Shown here: positions 1 through 7,654 of the stretch, piece by piece
How positions within the stretch are numbered: the first letter of the stretch is position 1
Layout of the letters: every line of letters starts with the position of its first letter
Source: Nitrospinota bacterium
GTDB taxonomy: Bacteria; JADFOP01
Assembly: GCA_022562795.1 (NCBI GenBank)
Contig: JADFOP010000029.1
Span: 1 to 27,022, forward strand
Reading direction: 5' to 3'
DNA: 27,022 bases
Notes under the pieces: generated by a model
Database searches by the model: none
Told to the model about the DNA's origin: nothing
What the model saw: only the letters and a program-made list of their open reading frames with translations
Made by a program: the position numbers and the translations under genes

Positions 1-201
1 GAGACAGGTGTGGAGGCGACCCAGGAAGCGTTTCGCACTCGCTTTGTGGAGTCAGGACGGGTCTTCGCTGGCTCGGCCAACTACTTCGTACAGGCTGCAC
101 CGGTGGAGCACGAGATTACGGATAAAGACGACGCCTACCAGCTGGTCGACAAGGCCTCCCTCTTCGTCGACGAATGTCAGATGGCTTACAGTCGAATGTA
201 A
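1..201 (+). CDS. C-terminal end of an unidentified protein (5' truncated by window)
   Basis: Frame 1 is open from the first base and stops with TAA at 199-201, giving about 66 residues that begin ETGVEATQEA and end QMAYSRM. I do not recognise the family. The fragment is charged and mixed helical in character, with a single cysteine near the end and no membrane segment. An ATG at 10 exists in the same frame, but the frame continues upstream and no ribosome binding site precedes it, so I treat this as the tail of a longer gene. A strong intrinsic terminator follows directly, which supports a real gene end here. Confidence 0.55.
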   Translation, partial: ETGVEATQEAFRTRFVESGRVFAGSANYFVQAAPVEHEITDKDDAYQLVDKASLFVDECQMAYSRM

Positions 202-203
202 GC

Positions 204-235
204 GGTCGCTTCCCTCAGAAGGAGGCGGCCTTTCT
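204..235 (+). terminator. Intrinsic terminator after the partial gene
   Basis: GGTCGCTTCC (204-213) pairs with GGAGGCGGCC (221-230) over ten base pairs, two of them G-U, around a 7-nt loop. TTTCT follows at 231-235. It lies between two convergent reading frames and starts three bases after the stop codon of the upstream one. Confidence 0.7.
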
Positions 236-240
236 GATGA

Positions 241-597
241 CTACTCCTCTCGCCTTTTGTTCTGAGAACGGCTGAAGCCAATTTGATACCGCTCCGAGAC
301 GAGTACCAAAAGTGTCCCGACAATCATCCCGATGAGAAATCCATACGGCAGCCCAACCGCTATCAACCCTACTAACAGAGCGATTGAGAAGTGAGCCCTT
401 GGATAGACGATGTCTCCTATTAACCTCATCAGGGTCAATCCTTCAAAAAATAAGATAACCCCTAAAATAGGAAGGGGAAAGATCGTGATGATCCCGTTAA
501 AACTGCCACTAAAGAAAAGCCCCAACAATAGATACATGGAGCCGTTAATAATAACGGAGCCTCCCGTCCGCCCTCCGAACGCATAATGCCCAGCCAT
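241..597 (-). pseudogene. 3' remnant of a MOT1-type sulfate/molybdate permease
   Basis: The 118-residue translation begins MAGHYAFGGRTGGSV and contains SGSFNGIITIFPLPILGVIL. This matches, from memory, the last third of putative molybdate/sulfate transporters of the MOT1 family, where a conserved HGAGG-x-AGHYRFGARTGG stretch precedes the final membrane helices. Three hydrophobic segments are visible. The family is normally well over 300 residues, so the N-terminal two thirds are missing. Reading upstream in this frame reaches a stop after about 20 unrelated residues, so the ATG at 597 is probably an internal methionine of a decayed gene. Its place downstream of mobA and yqeC on the same strand fits a former molybdate uptake gene. 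A short functional membrane protein cannot be excluded. Confidence 0.6.
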
Positions 598-768
598 GCT
601 ACATGCGCCGGGAGAACGGCGCCTGCATTTACCATTTGTGTATAATCAACTCTTATTAACTTTTATGGGTTTTTCCGGGTTATTTTTCCGCGAATTTCCG
701 CATTTCTCACTTTTTTCGGCGTTCCAAAGGCGTCAGCGGGTGGCTGACGGGGCTTACTTGGTAGAGGG

Positions 769-1500
769 TCAGTCTGCGCAGACGACCTGGAACGGCGTCT
801 CGCTGAGGAGTTCGCCCATGCGGTCGACGGTGTCCTTTCTCTCGGGTGATGAGGCCTTGGTGCAGTAGAGGAACCATCGGGCTCCAGGAGGGCCCTTGCC
901 GAGGTATGACTCGGGCGCGCTCACCACCTGGGCGATGACCTCAGGCGAGATTATCCCACCCATGGCCAGGCCCGTAAGGGCCGTGACCCTCTCTGGGCGG
1001 TGGACGCTCAGCTCGTCCATGGCCTTGCCCACCGCCTCCATCCCCACCACCACCACAACGTGGGTGGCGAAGGGAGGAATCACAGGCTCGTTGTCGGCTG
1101 GCGCCTTGAAGGGCCTGCGGCGGGCGCCGCAGCACTCAAGCACGAATAGGTCGGCCAGCCCCGCCTCGTGGAGACCCTCCAGGGTTTCTACAGGCACCCC
1201 GAGCATTTTGTCTCGGCGCTCTTCCGTCCCGAAGAGGACGACTTGGCCGGTGGCGGCGAAGGTTTCCCTCAGGTGGGACTCGAGGTCGGAAATCTCTTCT
1301 GCGACCACCACGGCTCGGTCGGGGGCGGGGGAGACCATCTGGGCGGTGACGGTGCTTGAGCAGAGGGTCTTCCATCCCCGCTCCGCCGCCTCGCCGGCCA
1401 GACGGTAAAGCAAGGTCGTCTTGCCCCCGCTGCCGCAGATGGCCACGACGCTGCCGAGGGTGACGCCGAAGCGGTCTATCAGGCTAGCAGCGCCTCCCAT
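769..1500 (-). CDS. yqeC: YqeC-like selenium-dependent molybdenum hydroxylase accessory protein
   Basis: The 243-residue protein opens with a P-loop, ICGSGGKTTL (residues 21-30), and carries the family's second signature as ECCGARRRPFKAPADNEPVIPP near the middle. These mark the YqeC family of putative ATP/GTP-binding proteins that sit beside selenium-dependent molybdenum hydroxylases and Moco maturation genes; the exact reaction is not established. The start codon overlaps the mobA stop as TAATG, so the two are translationally coupled. In most family members I recall the second motif reads EADGA; here it is ECCGA, with two adjacent cysteines replacing Ala-Asp. No molybdenum hydroxylase is in the window, so its client here may be the molybdopterin oxidoreductase at 4489-6933 or lie elsewhere. 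Confidence 0.85.
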   Translation of the reverse strand: MGGAASLIDRFGVTLGSVVAICGSGGKTTLLYRLAGEAAERGWKTLCSSTVTAQMVSPAPDRAVVVAEEISDLESHLRETFAATGQVVLFGTEERRDKMLGVPVETLEGLHEAGLADLFVLECCGARRRPFKAPADNEPVIPPFATHVVVVVGMEAVGKAMDELSVHRPERVTALTGLAMGGIISPEVIAQVVSAPESYLGKGPPGARWFLYCTKASSPERKDTVDRMGELLSETPFQVVCAD

Positions 1501-2126
1501 TAGGAGTTCCGGCCCCCCGCGTGGGGCAAATCCCCGGCTCCCTCAAGGGTGCGAGCGAGGATATTGGCCTCTTGCAGATCGTCCATTCGGTTGATGTTGA
1601 AGAAGCTTCGCCACTCGGGGTCGAGGTCGGTGAGCTCGGCGCCCTCTACCATTCGTACATTTATCCGCGAAACGAGGTCGGCCAGCTTCAGCTGCCCGGC
1701 GGCGATGCCCTCTTCGATGGCCGGCAGGCAGCGCTTCGTGTAGACGGAGTGAAGGGGTTGAAGGCCGTCGGGACTCTTGGGGACTACCGCATCGGCACCG
1801 GAGGCCAACTCTGCCAGGTAGCGGATGAGCCGAGGGTTTAAGAAGGGCATATCGCAGGCGCAGAGGAAACAGGCCTCGCCTGAGGAGTATGACAGCGCGG
1901 CGTGGAGGCCTCCCAGAGAGTCGTTGCCCGGCAACAGGTCTGTGTGGATGGGGAAGCCGAGGTGAGCGTAGGGCTCGGGCCGGGTGGTGACGATGAAAAC
2001 CTCATCAAAGAGGCCCCGAAGGACCTTCAGGGCCCGCTCGATGATGGGGATTCCGCCCACCTCTACAAAGGCCTTGTTAAGGCCCATCCTTTTTGACTCA
2101 CCTCCCGCCAAAATCGCCCCGGTCAC
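1500..2126 (-). CDS. mobA: Molybdenum cofactor guanylyltransferase
   Basis: MobA transfers GMP from GTP to Mo-molybdopterin to form the guanine dinucleotide cofactor used by DMSO-reductase-family enzymes. The 208-residue protein has the nucleotidyltransferase signature LAGGESKRMGLNKA at residues 6-19, the metal-binding CDMPF motif near residue 91, and the usual C-terminal FFNINRMDDLQEA. The length is normal for the family. It starts 44 bases after the upstream carboxymuconolactone-decarboxylase-like gene and shares one base with yqeC. It faces a bis-MGD enzyme operon across the 2510-2946 spacer, so it plausibly supplies that enzyme's cofactor. MocA-type cytidylyltransferase is the alternative, but the C-terminal NINRMDDL block favours MobA. 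Confidence 0.88.
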   Translation of the reverse strand: MTGAILAGGESKRMGLNKAFVEVGGIPIIERALKVLRGLFDEVFIVTTRPEPYAHLGFPIHTDLLPGNDSLGGLHAALSYSSGEACFLCACDMPFLNPRLIRYLAELASGADAVVPKSPDGLQPLHSVYTKRCLPAIEEGIAAGQLKLADLVSRINVRMVEGAELTDLDPEWRSFFNINRMDDLQEANILARTLEGAGDLPHAGGRNS

Positions 2127-2170
2127 TGAGAAGTCCCCCTTCCGGCATCACCGAGGGGTAAGGATCCGGC

Positions 2171-2509
2171 TTATGCCGTTGCTCCAGAGGCCCACTCCTT
2201 CGTGACCCAGGTGTAAGCCGCTATTGTCCCGGGCAGGCCAAGGGTGGGCAGAGCGAGGGCAACAACGTGCTCTACGTCGGCCGGGTCGAGGCCATCGGAA
2301 CGGGCCTTCCTGACCTGGCCTCGCGCGCCCCCTTCGAGCTGGGCCCCAACGGCAATGGCCAACTTGACCAAGCGCCGGGTCTTGTCGTCCAGAGGACCGG
2401 CCCGGTGGCAAGCGTCTCCAAGACCTTCGTATTGGCTCCAAATTTCCGGGTACTTCTCACTGAACTCCTGAAGCGCAGGTGGGATACCGCTTGCTTTGCT
2501 TGATGACAT
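2171..2509 (-). CDS. Carboxymuconolactone decarboxylase / AhpD-like protein without the redox cysteines
   Basis: The 112-residue protein has the all-helical CMD fold pattern. PLDDKTRRLVKLAIAVGAQLEG is the conserved helix pair, followed by GLDPADVEHVVALALPTLGLPGT. AhpD-type relatives carry a CxxC-x2-H redox motif where this protein reads QLEGGARGQV, and the only cysteine is residue 34, upstream of that site. It therefore cannot act as a classical AhpD disulfide reductase and its function is unknown. It is the first gene of the mobA-yqeC minus-strand operon and lies divergent from the molybdoenzyme operon. CMD-like genes are often found beside DMSO-reductase-family operons, which fits a role in that pathway, but this is inference. 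The ATG at 2509 is preceded on the minus strand by AAGGAGG at 2517-2523. Confidence 0.75.
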   Translation of the reverse strand: MSSSKASGIPPALQEFSEKYPEIWSQYEGLGDACHRAGPLDDKTRRLVKLAIAVGAQLEGGARGQVRKARSDGLDPADVEHVVALALPTLGLPGTIAAYTWVTKEWASGATA

Positions 2510-2946
2510 AGGTCGCCTCCTTCTTGTCGAAAGAAATCAGCCTCACCTTGGCCAATGGGTAGGGGAAGAGACGTAGCACTCCTGGGTGTTGATCGTAGGA
2601 GCTCCAACCCCTCCTGATTGGCTATTATACCCCAAGTCTGGGGCATTGACCGCGGAATCAAGGCGCAAGAAGTCGTCGAAGCGGACCTGAAGCCGACTCT
2701 CCCATCTATTGCCTTAATTCTTCATTTAAAAAAGAGGTTACGCCTTGACTAAAGTCAAGGTTCCAGTTGGACGGGGAGCCTAGATTGAAAGGTGGAGGAT
2801 GCATGAAGGCATCCAAGACCACACTAAAGGCTCCACGATGACTTTTCCCTATTTGATTGTCCAATGTCGCACGAGGAACAATCGTTGCACAAATCGCTCG
2901 ACCATAGAGCGGTTCCGAGCCCCCAAAGAAGGGAGGGTAGCTGCTT
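2510..2946. other. Divergent intergenic control region
   Basis: This 437-bp spacer separates the minus-strand mobA operon from the plus-strand molybdoenzyme operon. It contains the FNR-type palindrome described separately. I see no gene in it: the reading frames crossing it are short and have no recognisable protein signature. The part around 2700-2740 is AT-rich, as expected of a promoter. The leader between the predicted start of transcription (about 2793) and the first gene is about 150 bases, with no riboswitch I can recognise. Confidence 0.6.
2743..2786 (+). promoter_or_regulatory. FNR/CRP-family operator and class II promoter of the molybdoenzyme operon
   Basis: CCTTGACTAAAGTCAAGG at 2743-2760 is an 18-bp inverted repeat with 8-bp arms. 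Its core, TTGAC-TAAA-GTCAA, matches the FNR-type TTGAY-N4-RTCAA consensus. A -10-like TAGATT lies at 2781-2786, which places the dyad centre about 41.5 bp before the expected transcription start near 2793, the classical activator position. The mirrored position on the minus strand carries AAGAAT (complement of 2717-2722), so the site could also serve the divergent mobA operon. A Crp/Fnr gene with the matching recognition helix is at 7813-8502. Confidence 0.75.
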
Positions 2947-3549
2947 ATGGCTGAAAAACGCTACGCGATGGTGATCGACCTCAACCGTTGCATCGGCTGC
3001 CACGCCTGTTCGGTAGCCTGCAAGGCTGAGTTCGACGTCCCAGTGGGGGTCTGGCGGAGCTGGGTCACCTACGGTGAGAGAGGGACATACCCCGACGCAG
3101 TCCTCTCTTTCCTCCCGCGGCTCTGCAACCACTGCGAAGATGCCCCCTGCATTCCCGTTTGCCCCACTGGGGCTACCTACCAGCGCGACGACGGGGTGGT
3201 GGTCATCAAGGAGGAGCGGTGTATAGGCTGCGGCTACTGTGTCGAGGCTTGCCCGTACGAGATGAGGTTTCTCCACCCAGAGACGAAGGTCGCCTCGAAG
3301 TGCGACTTCTGTGTCCATCGAGTCGATCAGGGGCTCGAGCCTGCCTGCGTGCAGACCTGTCTCGGTACAGCCCGCATCTTCGGTGACATGAACGACCCCA
3401 ACAGCGAGGTGTCACAGATCCTGAAGAAGGAGAAGGTCCACCAGATACGGCCCGACTTTGGGACCGATCCGAGGGTCTTCTACGTTGACCCTGACCCCAC
3501 ATTGCTGGACGTCTTCAAGCGTACAGCGCCCCAAGAGGAGGTGGTATAG
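2947..3549 (+). CDS. Molybdoenzyme electron-transfer subunit, 4x[4Fe-4S] ferredoxin (DmsB/PsrB/TtrB type)
   Basis: This is the electron-transfer subunit that passes electrons from a quinol-oxidising anchor to a molybdopterin catalytic subunit. The 200-residue protein shows four cysteine groups: CIGCHACSVACK near residue 16, CNHCEDAPCIPVCP near 58, CIGCGYCVEACPYEM near 92, and CDFCVHRVDQGLEPACVQTC near 119. These are the four cubane sites of the DmsB family. It has no signal peptide, so it is probably exported together with the Tat-tagged catalytic subunit. The ATG at 2947 is preceded by AGGGAGG. The next gene starts two bases after its stop. The gene order (B, then NrfD anchor, then catalytic subunit) resembles ttrBCA and srdBCA, but the substrate cannot be set from this subunit. 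Confidence 0.92.
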   Translation: MAEKRYAMVIDLNRCIGCHACSVACKAEFDVPVGVWRSWVTYGERGTYPDAVLSFLPRLCNHCEDAPCIPVCPTGATYQRDDGVVVIKEERCIGCGYCVEACPYEMRFLHPETKVASKCDFCVHRVDQGLEPACVQTCLGTARIFGDMNDPNSEVSQILKKEKVHQIRPDFGTDPRVFYVDPDPTLLDVFKRTAPQEEVV

Positions 3550-3551
3550 CC

Positions 3552-4469
3552 GTGAAACCAACAATCGTCTACGAGGTGTTTCACCCCATCTCCTGGGGGA
3601 TTGAGATCGTAGCGGACTTCTTCCTCGTAGGGCTGGCGGTCGGCGCCTTCCTCCTGTCTGCGGGCATCAAACTCTACTACGGACCGAACAGAGTTCTGCC
3701 GGAGGAGTATAGGAAAATCTGCAGGATCGGAGCCTACATCGCCCTCGTCGGATTGGTCTTGGGCAGCGCCTTCCTCATAGGCCACCTGGGCCGTCCCGAG
3801 CGTTTCTTCACGCTATTTTACCGCTTCCAGGTCACCTCGGTGCTCGCGTGGGGCGCGTGGATTAAGCTCGGCTTCACCATCTTCGCGCTCTGGTATGCGC
3901 TGCTCTGGTGGCGCGACCGCCCAGGGGAGGCCCGGAAGCGTCTGGTGGTCGGCGTGGTCGGCTCGGTCTTTGCCTTAGCCCTGGGGATGTACCACGGGAT
4001 CCTCAGGACGGTGCTGAAAGCCAGCGCGCTTTGGAACGCCGGTCCCACAACGGTGGTCTCCATTCTGGGGTTCGTCCTTACGGGCATCGCCGCCGTGACC
4101 CTGGTCATCGCCTTGCGCCGGCGGGGCGATGTGGCGCTCAAGGCCATCCTTGCCGTTCGGTGGATCTTCGGCCTGGCCATCATCGCCCAGCTCTTTACCG
4201 TGCTGTTGTGGCTATTTACCCTCTATACGGGGCCCCATGACGCCAAAGCTGCAGCCCAGGTCCTGATGGACCGCTTCCCGCTTCTGCTTTGGGGCGGGGC
4301 CATCGGGTTGGGCCTAATCCTGCCGCTGGCCCTCGGCCTCTACGCCATCGTCCATGAGCGCAAGGATCCACGGCTAAGCGTGGCCATCCCGGCGGTGGCC
4401 GCGGCGCTCGTGCTCGTCGGTGGGTTCATCCTCCGCTACGTCATCGTCGTAGCCGGGCAATTGAGCTAG
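3552..4469 (+). CDS. NrfD/PsrC-family quinol-interacting membrane anchor
   Basis: The 305-residue protein is strongly hydrophobic, with about eight membrane helices. It opens with VYEVFHPISWGIEIVADFFL, the typical NrfD/PsrC start in which the protein embraces the quinone site. GHLGRPERF, a conserved loop of this family, is near residue 77. It would oxidise menaquinol or ubiquinol and hand electrons to the ferredoxin subunit encoded just upstream. The start is GTG at 3552, two bases after the upstream stop, with AGGAGG inside the end of the upstream gene. The catalytic subunit starts 19 bases downstream. No heme-binding signature is obvious. Length and topology are normal for the family. Confidence 0.9.
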   Translation: MKPTIVYEVFHPISWGIEIVADFFLVGLAVGAFLLSAGIKLYYGPNRVLPEEYRKICRIGAYIALVGLVLGSAFLIGHLGRPERFFTLFYRFQVTSVLAWGAWIKLGFTIFALWYALLWWRDRPGEARKRLVVGVVGSVFALALGMYHGILRTVLKASALWNAGPTTVVSILGFVLTGIAAVTLVIALRRRGDVALKAILAVRWIFGLAIIAQLFTVLLWLFTLYTGPHDAKAAAQVLMDRFPLLLWGGAIGLGLILPLALGLYAIVHERKDPRLSVAIPAVAAALVLVGGFILRYVIVVAGQLS

Positions 4470-4488
4470 AGAAAGGAGGTAAAGGACA

Positions 4489-6933
4489 ATGCGACTCTCT
4501 AGACGTGATTTCCTCCGGCTCGGGATGGCAACGGCGGGGATGGCCGCAGTACCCGTGAATCCCGCCTTCTTGCTGGCGGCCGATGCTCCCGCCCCGGTGA
4601 CGGGTGTCTCGTCCCACACGGGCCGCAAGCTCAAGGCCGTCCCGAGCGCATGCTGGCAGTGCGTATGTCGTTCCTCCATCGTCGGCTATGTCGAGAACGG
4701 CCGCCTGCTCAAAGTCGACGGCAACCCCAACTCCCAGCGCACCCGGGGCCGCATCTGCGCCAAGGGCCAAGCCGCCCCGAATTTCCTCTACGACCCCGAC
4801 CGGATCCTCTACCCCATGAGGCGGGTCGGCCCGAGGGGCTCAGGAAAGTGGAAGCGTATCAGCTGGGATGAGGCCCTGGACGAAATCGCCGGGCGGCTGA
4901 AGAAGCTGCGCGACGAGGGCCATCCGGAGCGCTTCATGTTCCACTACGGCCGGATGAAGGCCTCTAGCTCGACAATAATCAAGAGCTACTTCCTGCCGGC
5001 CTACGGCACCAAGACCATCGGAAATCACACATCCATATGCGAGGGGGGCAAGTGGACCGCCCAGGAGCTCACCTGGGGCAAGCACTACGACGTCAACGAT
5101 GTGGCCCGCTCCAAGTACATCGTAGTCATGGGCTCCAACCCCCTCGAGGCCCACACCTCCCATGAAGTAATCGCCCAGCGGATCGTTGAGGCCCGGGCCA
5201 AGGGGGCCGGGATGGTGACGTTCGACGTGCGGCTTAGCAACACTGCCGCCGTCAGCGACAAGTGGTACCCCGTCAAGCCCGGCACCGACGGGGCCGTAGC
5301 CCTCGCGATGGCCCACGTCCTTATGAAGGACGGCCTCTACGACGAGAAGTTCATCGACAAGTGGACCAACGTGACGGTCCGGGAGCTCAAGGACCACCTG
5401 GCCCGCTACACCCCCGAGTGGGCCGAGGGCGTCAGCGGCGTGCCGGCCAGCGAGATCCGGGCCGTGGCCCGGGCATACGGCACGAAGAAGCCCTCGACCA
5501 TCATCAGCTACCGGGGCGTGGTGGCCCACTACAACGGGGTGGAGAACGAGCGGATCATCCAGATGCTCGAGGCCATCGCGGGCAACATCGACGTTCCGGG
5601 GGGACGGACAAAACCGGCGGGCCCCAAGTGGAAGAACTCCTACAAGAAGCCTAAGGGGAAGGCCAAAAAGCTGAAGATTCTCGACGGCAAGGGCATCGCC
5701 TACCCCACCCACCACGTCAGCCACCAGGGCTTCAAAATGATCAAGGACGGCTCCAACGGCCGACCCGAGGTCTACATGTGGTACTGCTACAACCCGGTCT
5801 ACGTCAACGGGGACGTAAAAGAGAACATGGAGGTCCTGAAGGACGAGAAGCTCATCCCCTTCACCGTGGCCGTCGATGTAGCTATGAGCGAGTCCTCGGC
5901 GCTGGCAGACATCATCCTTCCCGATGCCACTTACCTGGAGCGGTGGGACTGGGAGGATATGGTCTCTTACGACAAAACGCCCGAGTACTATATCCGCCAG
6001 CCGATGGTCAAGCCCCTGGGCGAGGCCCGCGACTTCAAGGATGTCTGCGTCGATCTGGCCCAGCGCATCGGGCCCGATGTGGCCAAGTGGCTGCCGTTTA
6101 AAAGCGCCAAGGAATTCGTCAAGGACGCTTGCGAACACACCAAGGCGGTCAAGGCCGCCGGCGGCTTCCGCTACATGGTTAAGCACGGCACCTACGTCGA
6201 TCACAAAGCCAAGCATCCCTACCGGAGCTACGCCAAGAAGCTCAAGCCGAAAGACCTTCAAGGGACCAACGTTGATAAGAAAACGGGTGTCGTCTGGAAA
6301 GGCAAGCCCGGCCAGGACTACACCAATACGAAGGGTGCCTACAAGAAGTACGTAGGCCAGATGATTGACGGGGTCGCCTATGCGGGCTTCAAGCCCGACA
6401 AGCTCAACAAGAACGGTCTGTTCGAGATCAAGAGCGAATTCCTCGCCAAGAAGGGCTTTGCGGCCATGCCGAGCTGGATGCCCATTCCCGAACACGAGAG
6501 GATGAAGGAGGACGAGCTCATCCTGACCACCTTCAAGGTAAACGTACAGATCCACTCGCGGTCGTCCAACTCCAAGTGGCTCACGGAAATCTATCACACC
6601 AACCCCGCCTGGATTAACCCGGAGACGGCGGCCCGGCTGGGAATCAAGAACAAAGACCGGATCAAGGTCAAGTCGCATATAGGGGAGATTACGACCAAAG
6701 CCTACGTCACCCCGAGGATCCACCCCAAGGTCATCGCCATCAGCATGCACTGCGGTCGTTGGGCATACGGCCGCTACGGCAGCGGCAAGAAGGTCTTCCC
6801 AACGGTGAAGGACGACGAGCCGTGGTGGACCGATTTCGGGGTGCATCCCAACTGGATTATCCCCAACGCGCCCGACCCCATCGGCGGTCAGCAACGCTGG
6901 ATGGATACGGTGGTCAGCGTCACAAAAGCGTGA
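4489..6933 (+). CDS. Tat-exported molybdopterin oxidoreductase catalytic subunit (PsrA/TtrA/ArrA-like)
   Basis: The 814-residue protein begins MRLSRRDFLRLGMATAG, a twin-arginine signal ending in an alanine-rich stretch near residue 31. The N-terminal Fe-S region holds C55, C58, C60 and C90; the standard third ligand position (62) is serine. C184 in GNHTSICEGGKW sits where the molybdenum-ligating cysteine of polysulfide, thiosulfate, tetrathionate and arsenate reductases lies. GSNPLEAH, PGTDGAVALAMAH and the C-terminal dinucleotide-binding domain (LTTFKVNVQIHSR onward) complete a bis-MGD enzyme. AAAGGAGG precedes the ATG. Order B-C-A and the TorD-type gene behind it support a periplasmic quinol-linked reductase. 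The substrate could be a sulfur oxyanion, arsenate, selenate or another; sequence alone does not settle it. The central region (about 380-400) is unusually lysine-rich. Confidence 0.9.
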   Translation: MRLSRRDFLRLGMATAGMAAVPVNPAFLLAADAPAPVTGVSSHTGRKLKAVPSACWQCVCRSSIVGYVENGRLLKVDGNPNSQRTRGRICAKGQAAPNFLYDPDRILYPMRRVGPRGSGKWKRISWDEALDEIAGRLKKLRDEGHPERFMFHYGRMKASSSTIIKSYFLPAYGTKTIGNHTSICEGGKWTAQELTWGKHYDVNDVARSKYIVVMGSNPLEAHTSHEVIAQRIVEARAKGAGMVTFDVRLSNTAAVSDKWYPVKPGTDGAVALAMAHVLMKDGLYDEKFIDKWTNVTVRELKDHLARYTPEWAEGVSGVPASEIRAVARAYGTKKPSTIISYRGVVAHYNGVENERIIQMLEAIAGNIDVPGGRTKPAGPKWKNSYKKPKGKAKKLKILDGKGIAYPTHHVSHQGFKMIKDGSNGRPEVYMWYCYNPVYVNGDVKENMEVLKDEKLIPFTVAVDVAMSESSALADIILPDATYLERWDWEDMVSYDKTPEYYIRQPMVKPLGEARDFKDVCVDLAQRIGPDVAKWLPFKSAKEFVKDACEHTKAVKAAGGFRYMVKHGTYVDHKAKHPYRSYAKKLKPKDLQGTNVDKKTGVVWKGKPGQDYTNTKGAYKKYVGQMIDGVAYAGFKPDKLNKNGLFEIKSEFLAKKGFAAMPSWMPIPEHERMKEDELILTTFKVNVQIHSRSSNSKWLTEIYHTNPAWINPETAARLGIKNKDRIKVKSHIGEITTKAYVTPRIHPKVIAISMHCGRWAYGRYGSGKKVFPTVKDDEPWWTDFGVHPNWIIPNAPDPIGGQQRWMDTVVSVTKA

Positions 6934-6950
6934 TATGCTCCGCAACCTGG

Positions 6951-6995
6951 GGGGCAGGGGAGATCGAAAGGGTCCCCCCTGCCCCTTCTTTTTTT
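6951..6995 (+). terminator. Intrinsic terminator between catalytic subunit and chaperone
   Basis: GGGGCAGGGG (6951-6960) pairs with CCCCTGCCCC (6976-6985) around a 15-nt loop, and TTCTTTTTTT follows to 6995. It starts 17 bases after the catalytic subunit's stop and ends 17 bases before the chaperone's start, so chaperone expression would need read-through or a separate promoter. Confidence 0.85.
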
Positions 6996-7012
6996 GGGGA
7001 GAATGGGGGAGC

Positions 7013-7654
7013 ATGAACGAGCGGAAAAAGGAGAACGGAAAGGCCGAGGAGGCCCGCGCCCGGGCGGGGCTATATCGGCTCGTGGCCCAGATGGTCGCCC
7101 AAGAGCCGGATGAGGCGTTCCTACGCGACCTCAACGCCACCGGTTTCCGCGAAACCGTCGCCTCTCTCGGCCTGAGCCCACCGCCCGCACCGACCTCAAC
7201 CGAGGCAGATGTCACCTGTGAGGAGCTGGCGGTCGAGTACGCCCGACTGTTTCTCCTGCCCGGGGCGCCTCTCCATCCATACGAGTCGGTTCAGCGGGGG
7301 GAGGGCCAACTCTGGGGCGAGGCGACTGCCGGAGTCCAGGAGACCTACCTTGAGGCCGGTTTCGAACTGAATCCCGAGGTCCACCATGTCCCCGATCACC
7401 TCGCCGTGGAGCTCGAGTTCATGGCGCACCTGGCCGGCAAGGAAGCTGAGCGGTTGGCGGCCGGCTCGACTGAGGAGGCCGAGGCGCTCCAGAAGCTCCA
7501 GAAATCGTTTCTCCGCAATCACTTAGGAACATGGGCCGTCGCCTTCGCACACACCCTCAAGGCAGAGACGTCCCAGCGATATTTTCAGTTTCTCGCCGAC
7601 CTCCTTGAAACGGTCATCAAGTCCGACGCCTATTTCCTCGACGCCCCCTTGTGA
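7013..7654 (+). CDS. TorD/DmsD-family molybdoenzyme maturation chaperone
   Basis: The 213-residue protein is a cytoplasmic redox-enzyme maturation protein that binds the Tat signal and guards cofactor insertion of the partner molybdoenzyme. Family marks are EYARLFLLPGAPLHPYESV (roughly residues 76-94) and, later, HVPDHLAVELEFMAHL, the pDHxxxELEFM motif. I chose the ATG at 7013, which has GGGGGAG just upstream. An ATG at 6935 in the same frame would force translation through the terminator hairpin and add a non-family proline/glycine-rich stretch, so I reject it. The obvious client is the enzyme encoded immediately upstream. The body is all-helical and acidic, as usual for TorD. Confidence 0.88.
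   Translation: MNERKKENGKAEEARARAGLYRLVAQMVAQEPDEAFLRDLNATGFRETVASLGLSPPPAPTSTEADVTCEELAVEYARLFLLPGAPLHPYESVQRGEGQLWGEATAGVQETYLEAGFELNPEVHHVPDHLAVELEFMAHLAGKEAERLAAGSTEEAEALQKLQKSFLRNHLGTWAVAFAHTLKAETSQRYFQFLADLLETVIKSDAYFLDAPL

Noticed and set aside
3480-3785. 101-codon minus-strand frame over the anchor gene
   Set aside because: It is antisense to conserved NrfD sequence and has no ribosome binding site or motif.
6935-7012. Upstream ATG for the TorD-type chaperone
   Set aside because: It would translate through an intrinsic terminator and add a stretch unlike any TorD protein; the ATG at 7013 has a better ribosome binding site.
4840-7215. 791-codon open frame on the minus strand
   Set aside because: It lies antisense to the molybdoenzyme and TorD genes, is rich in valine, glycine and leucine as expected of a GC-rich complement, and shows no family motif.
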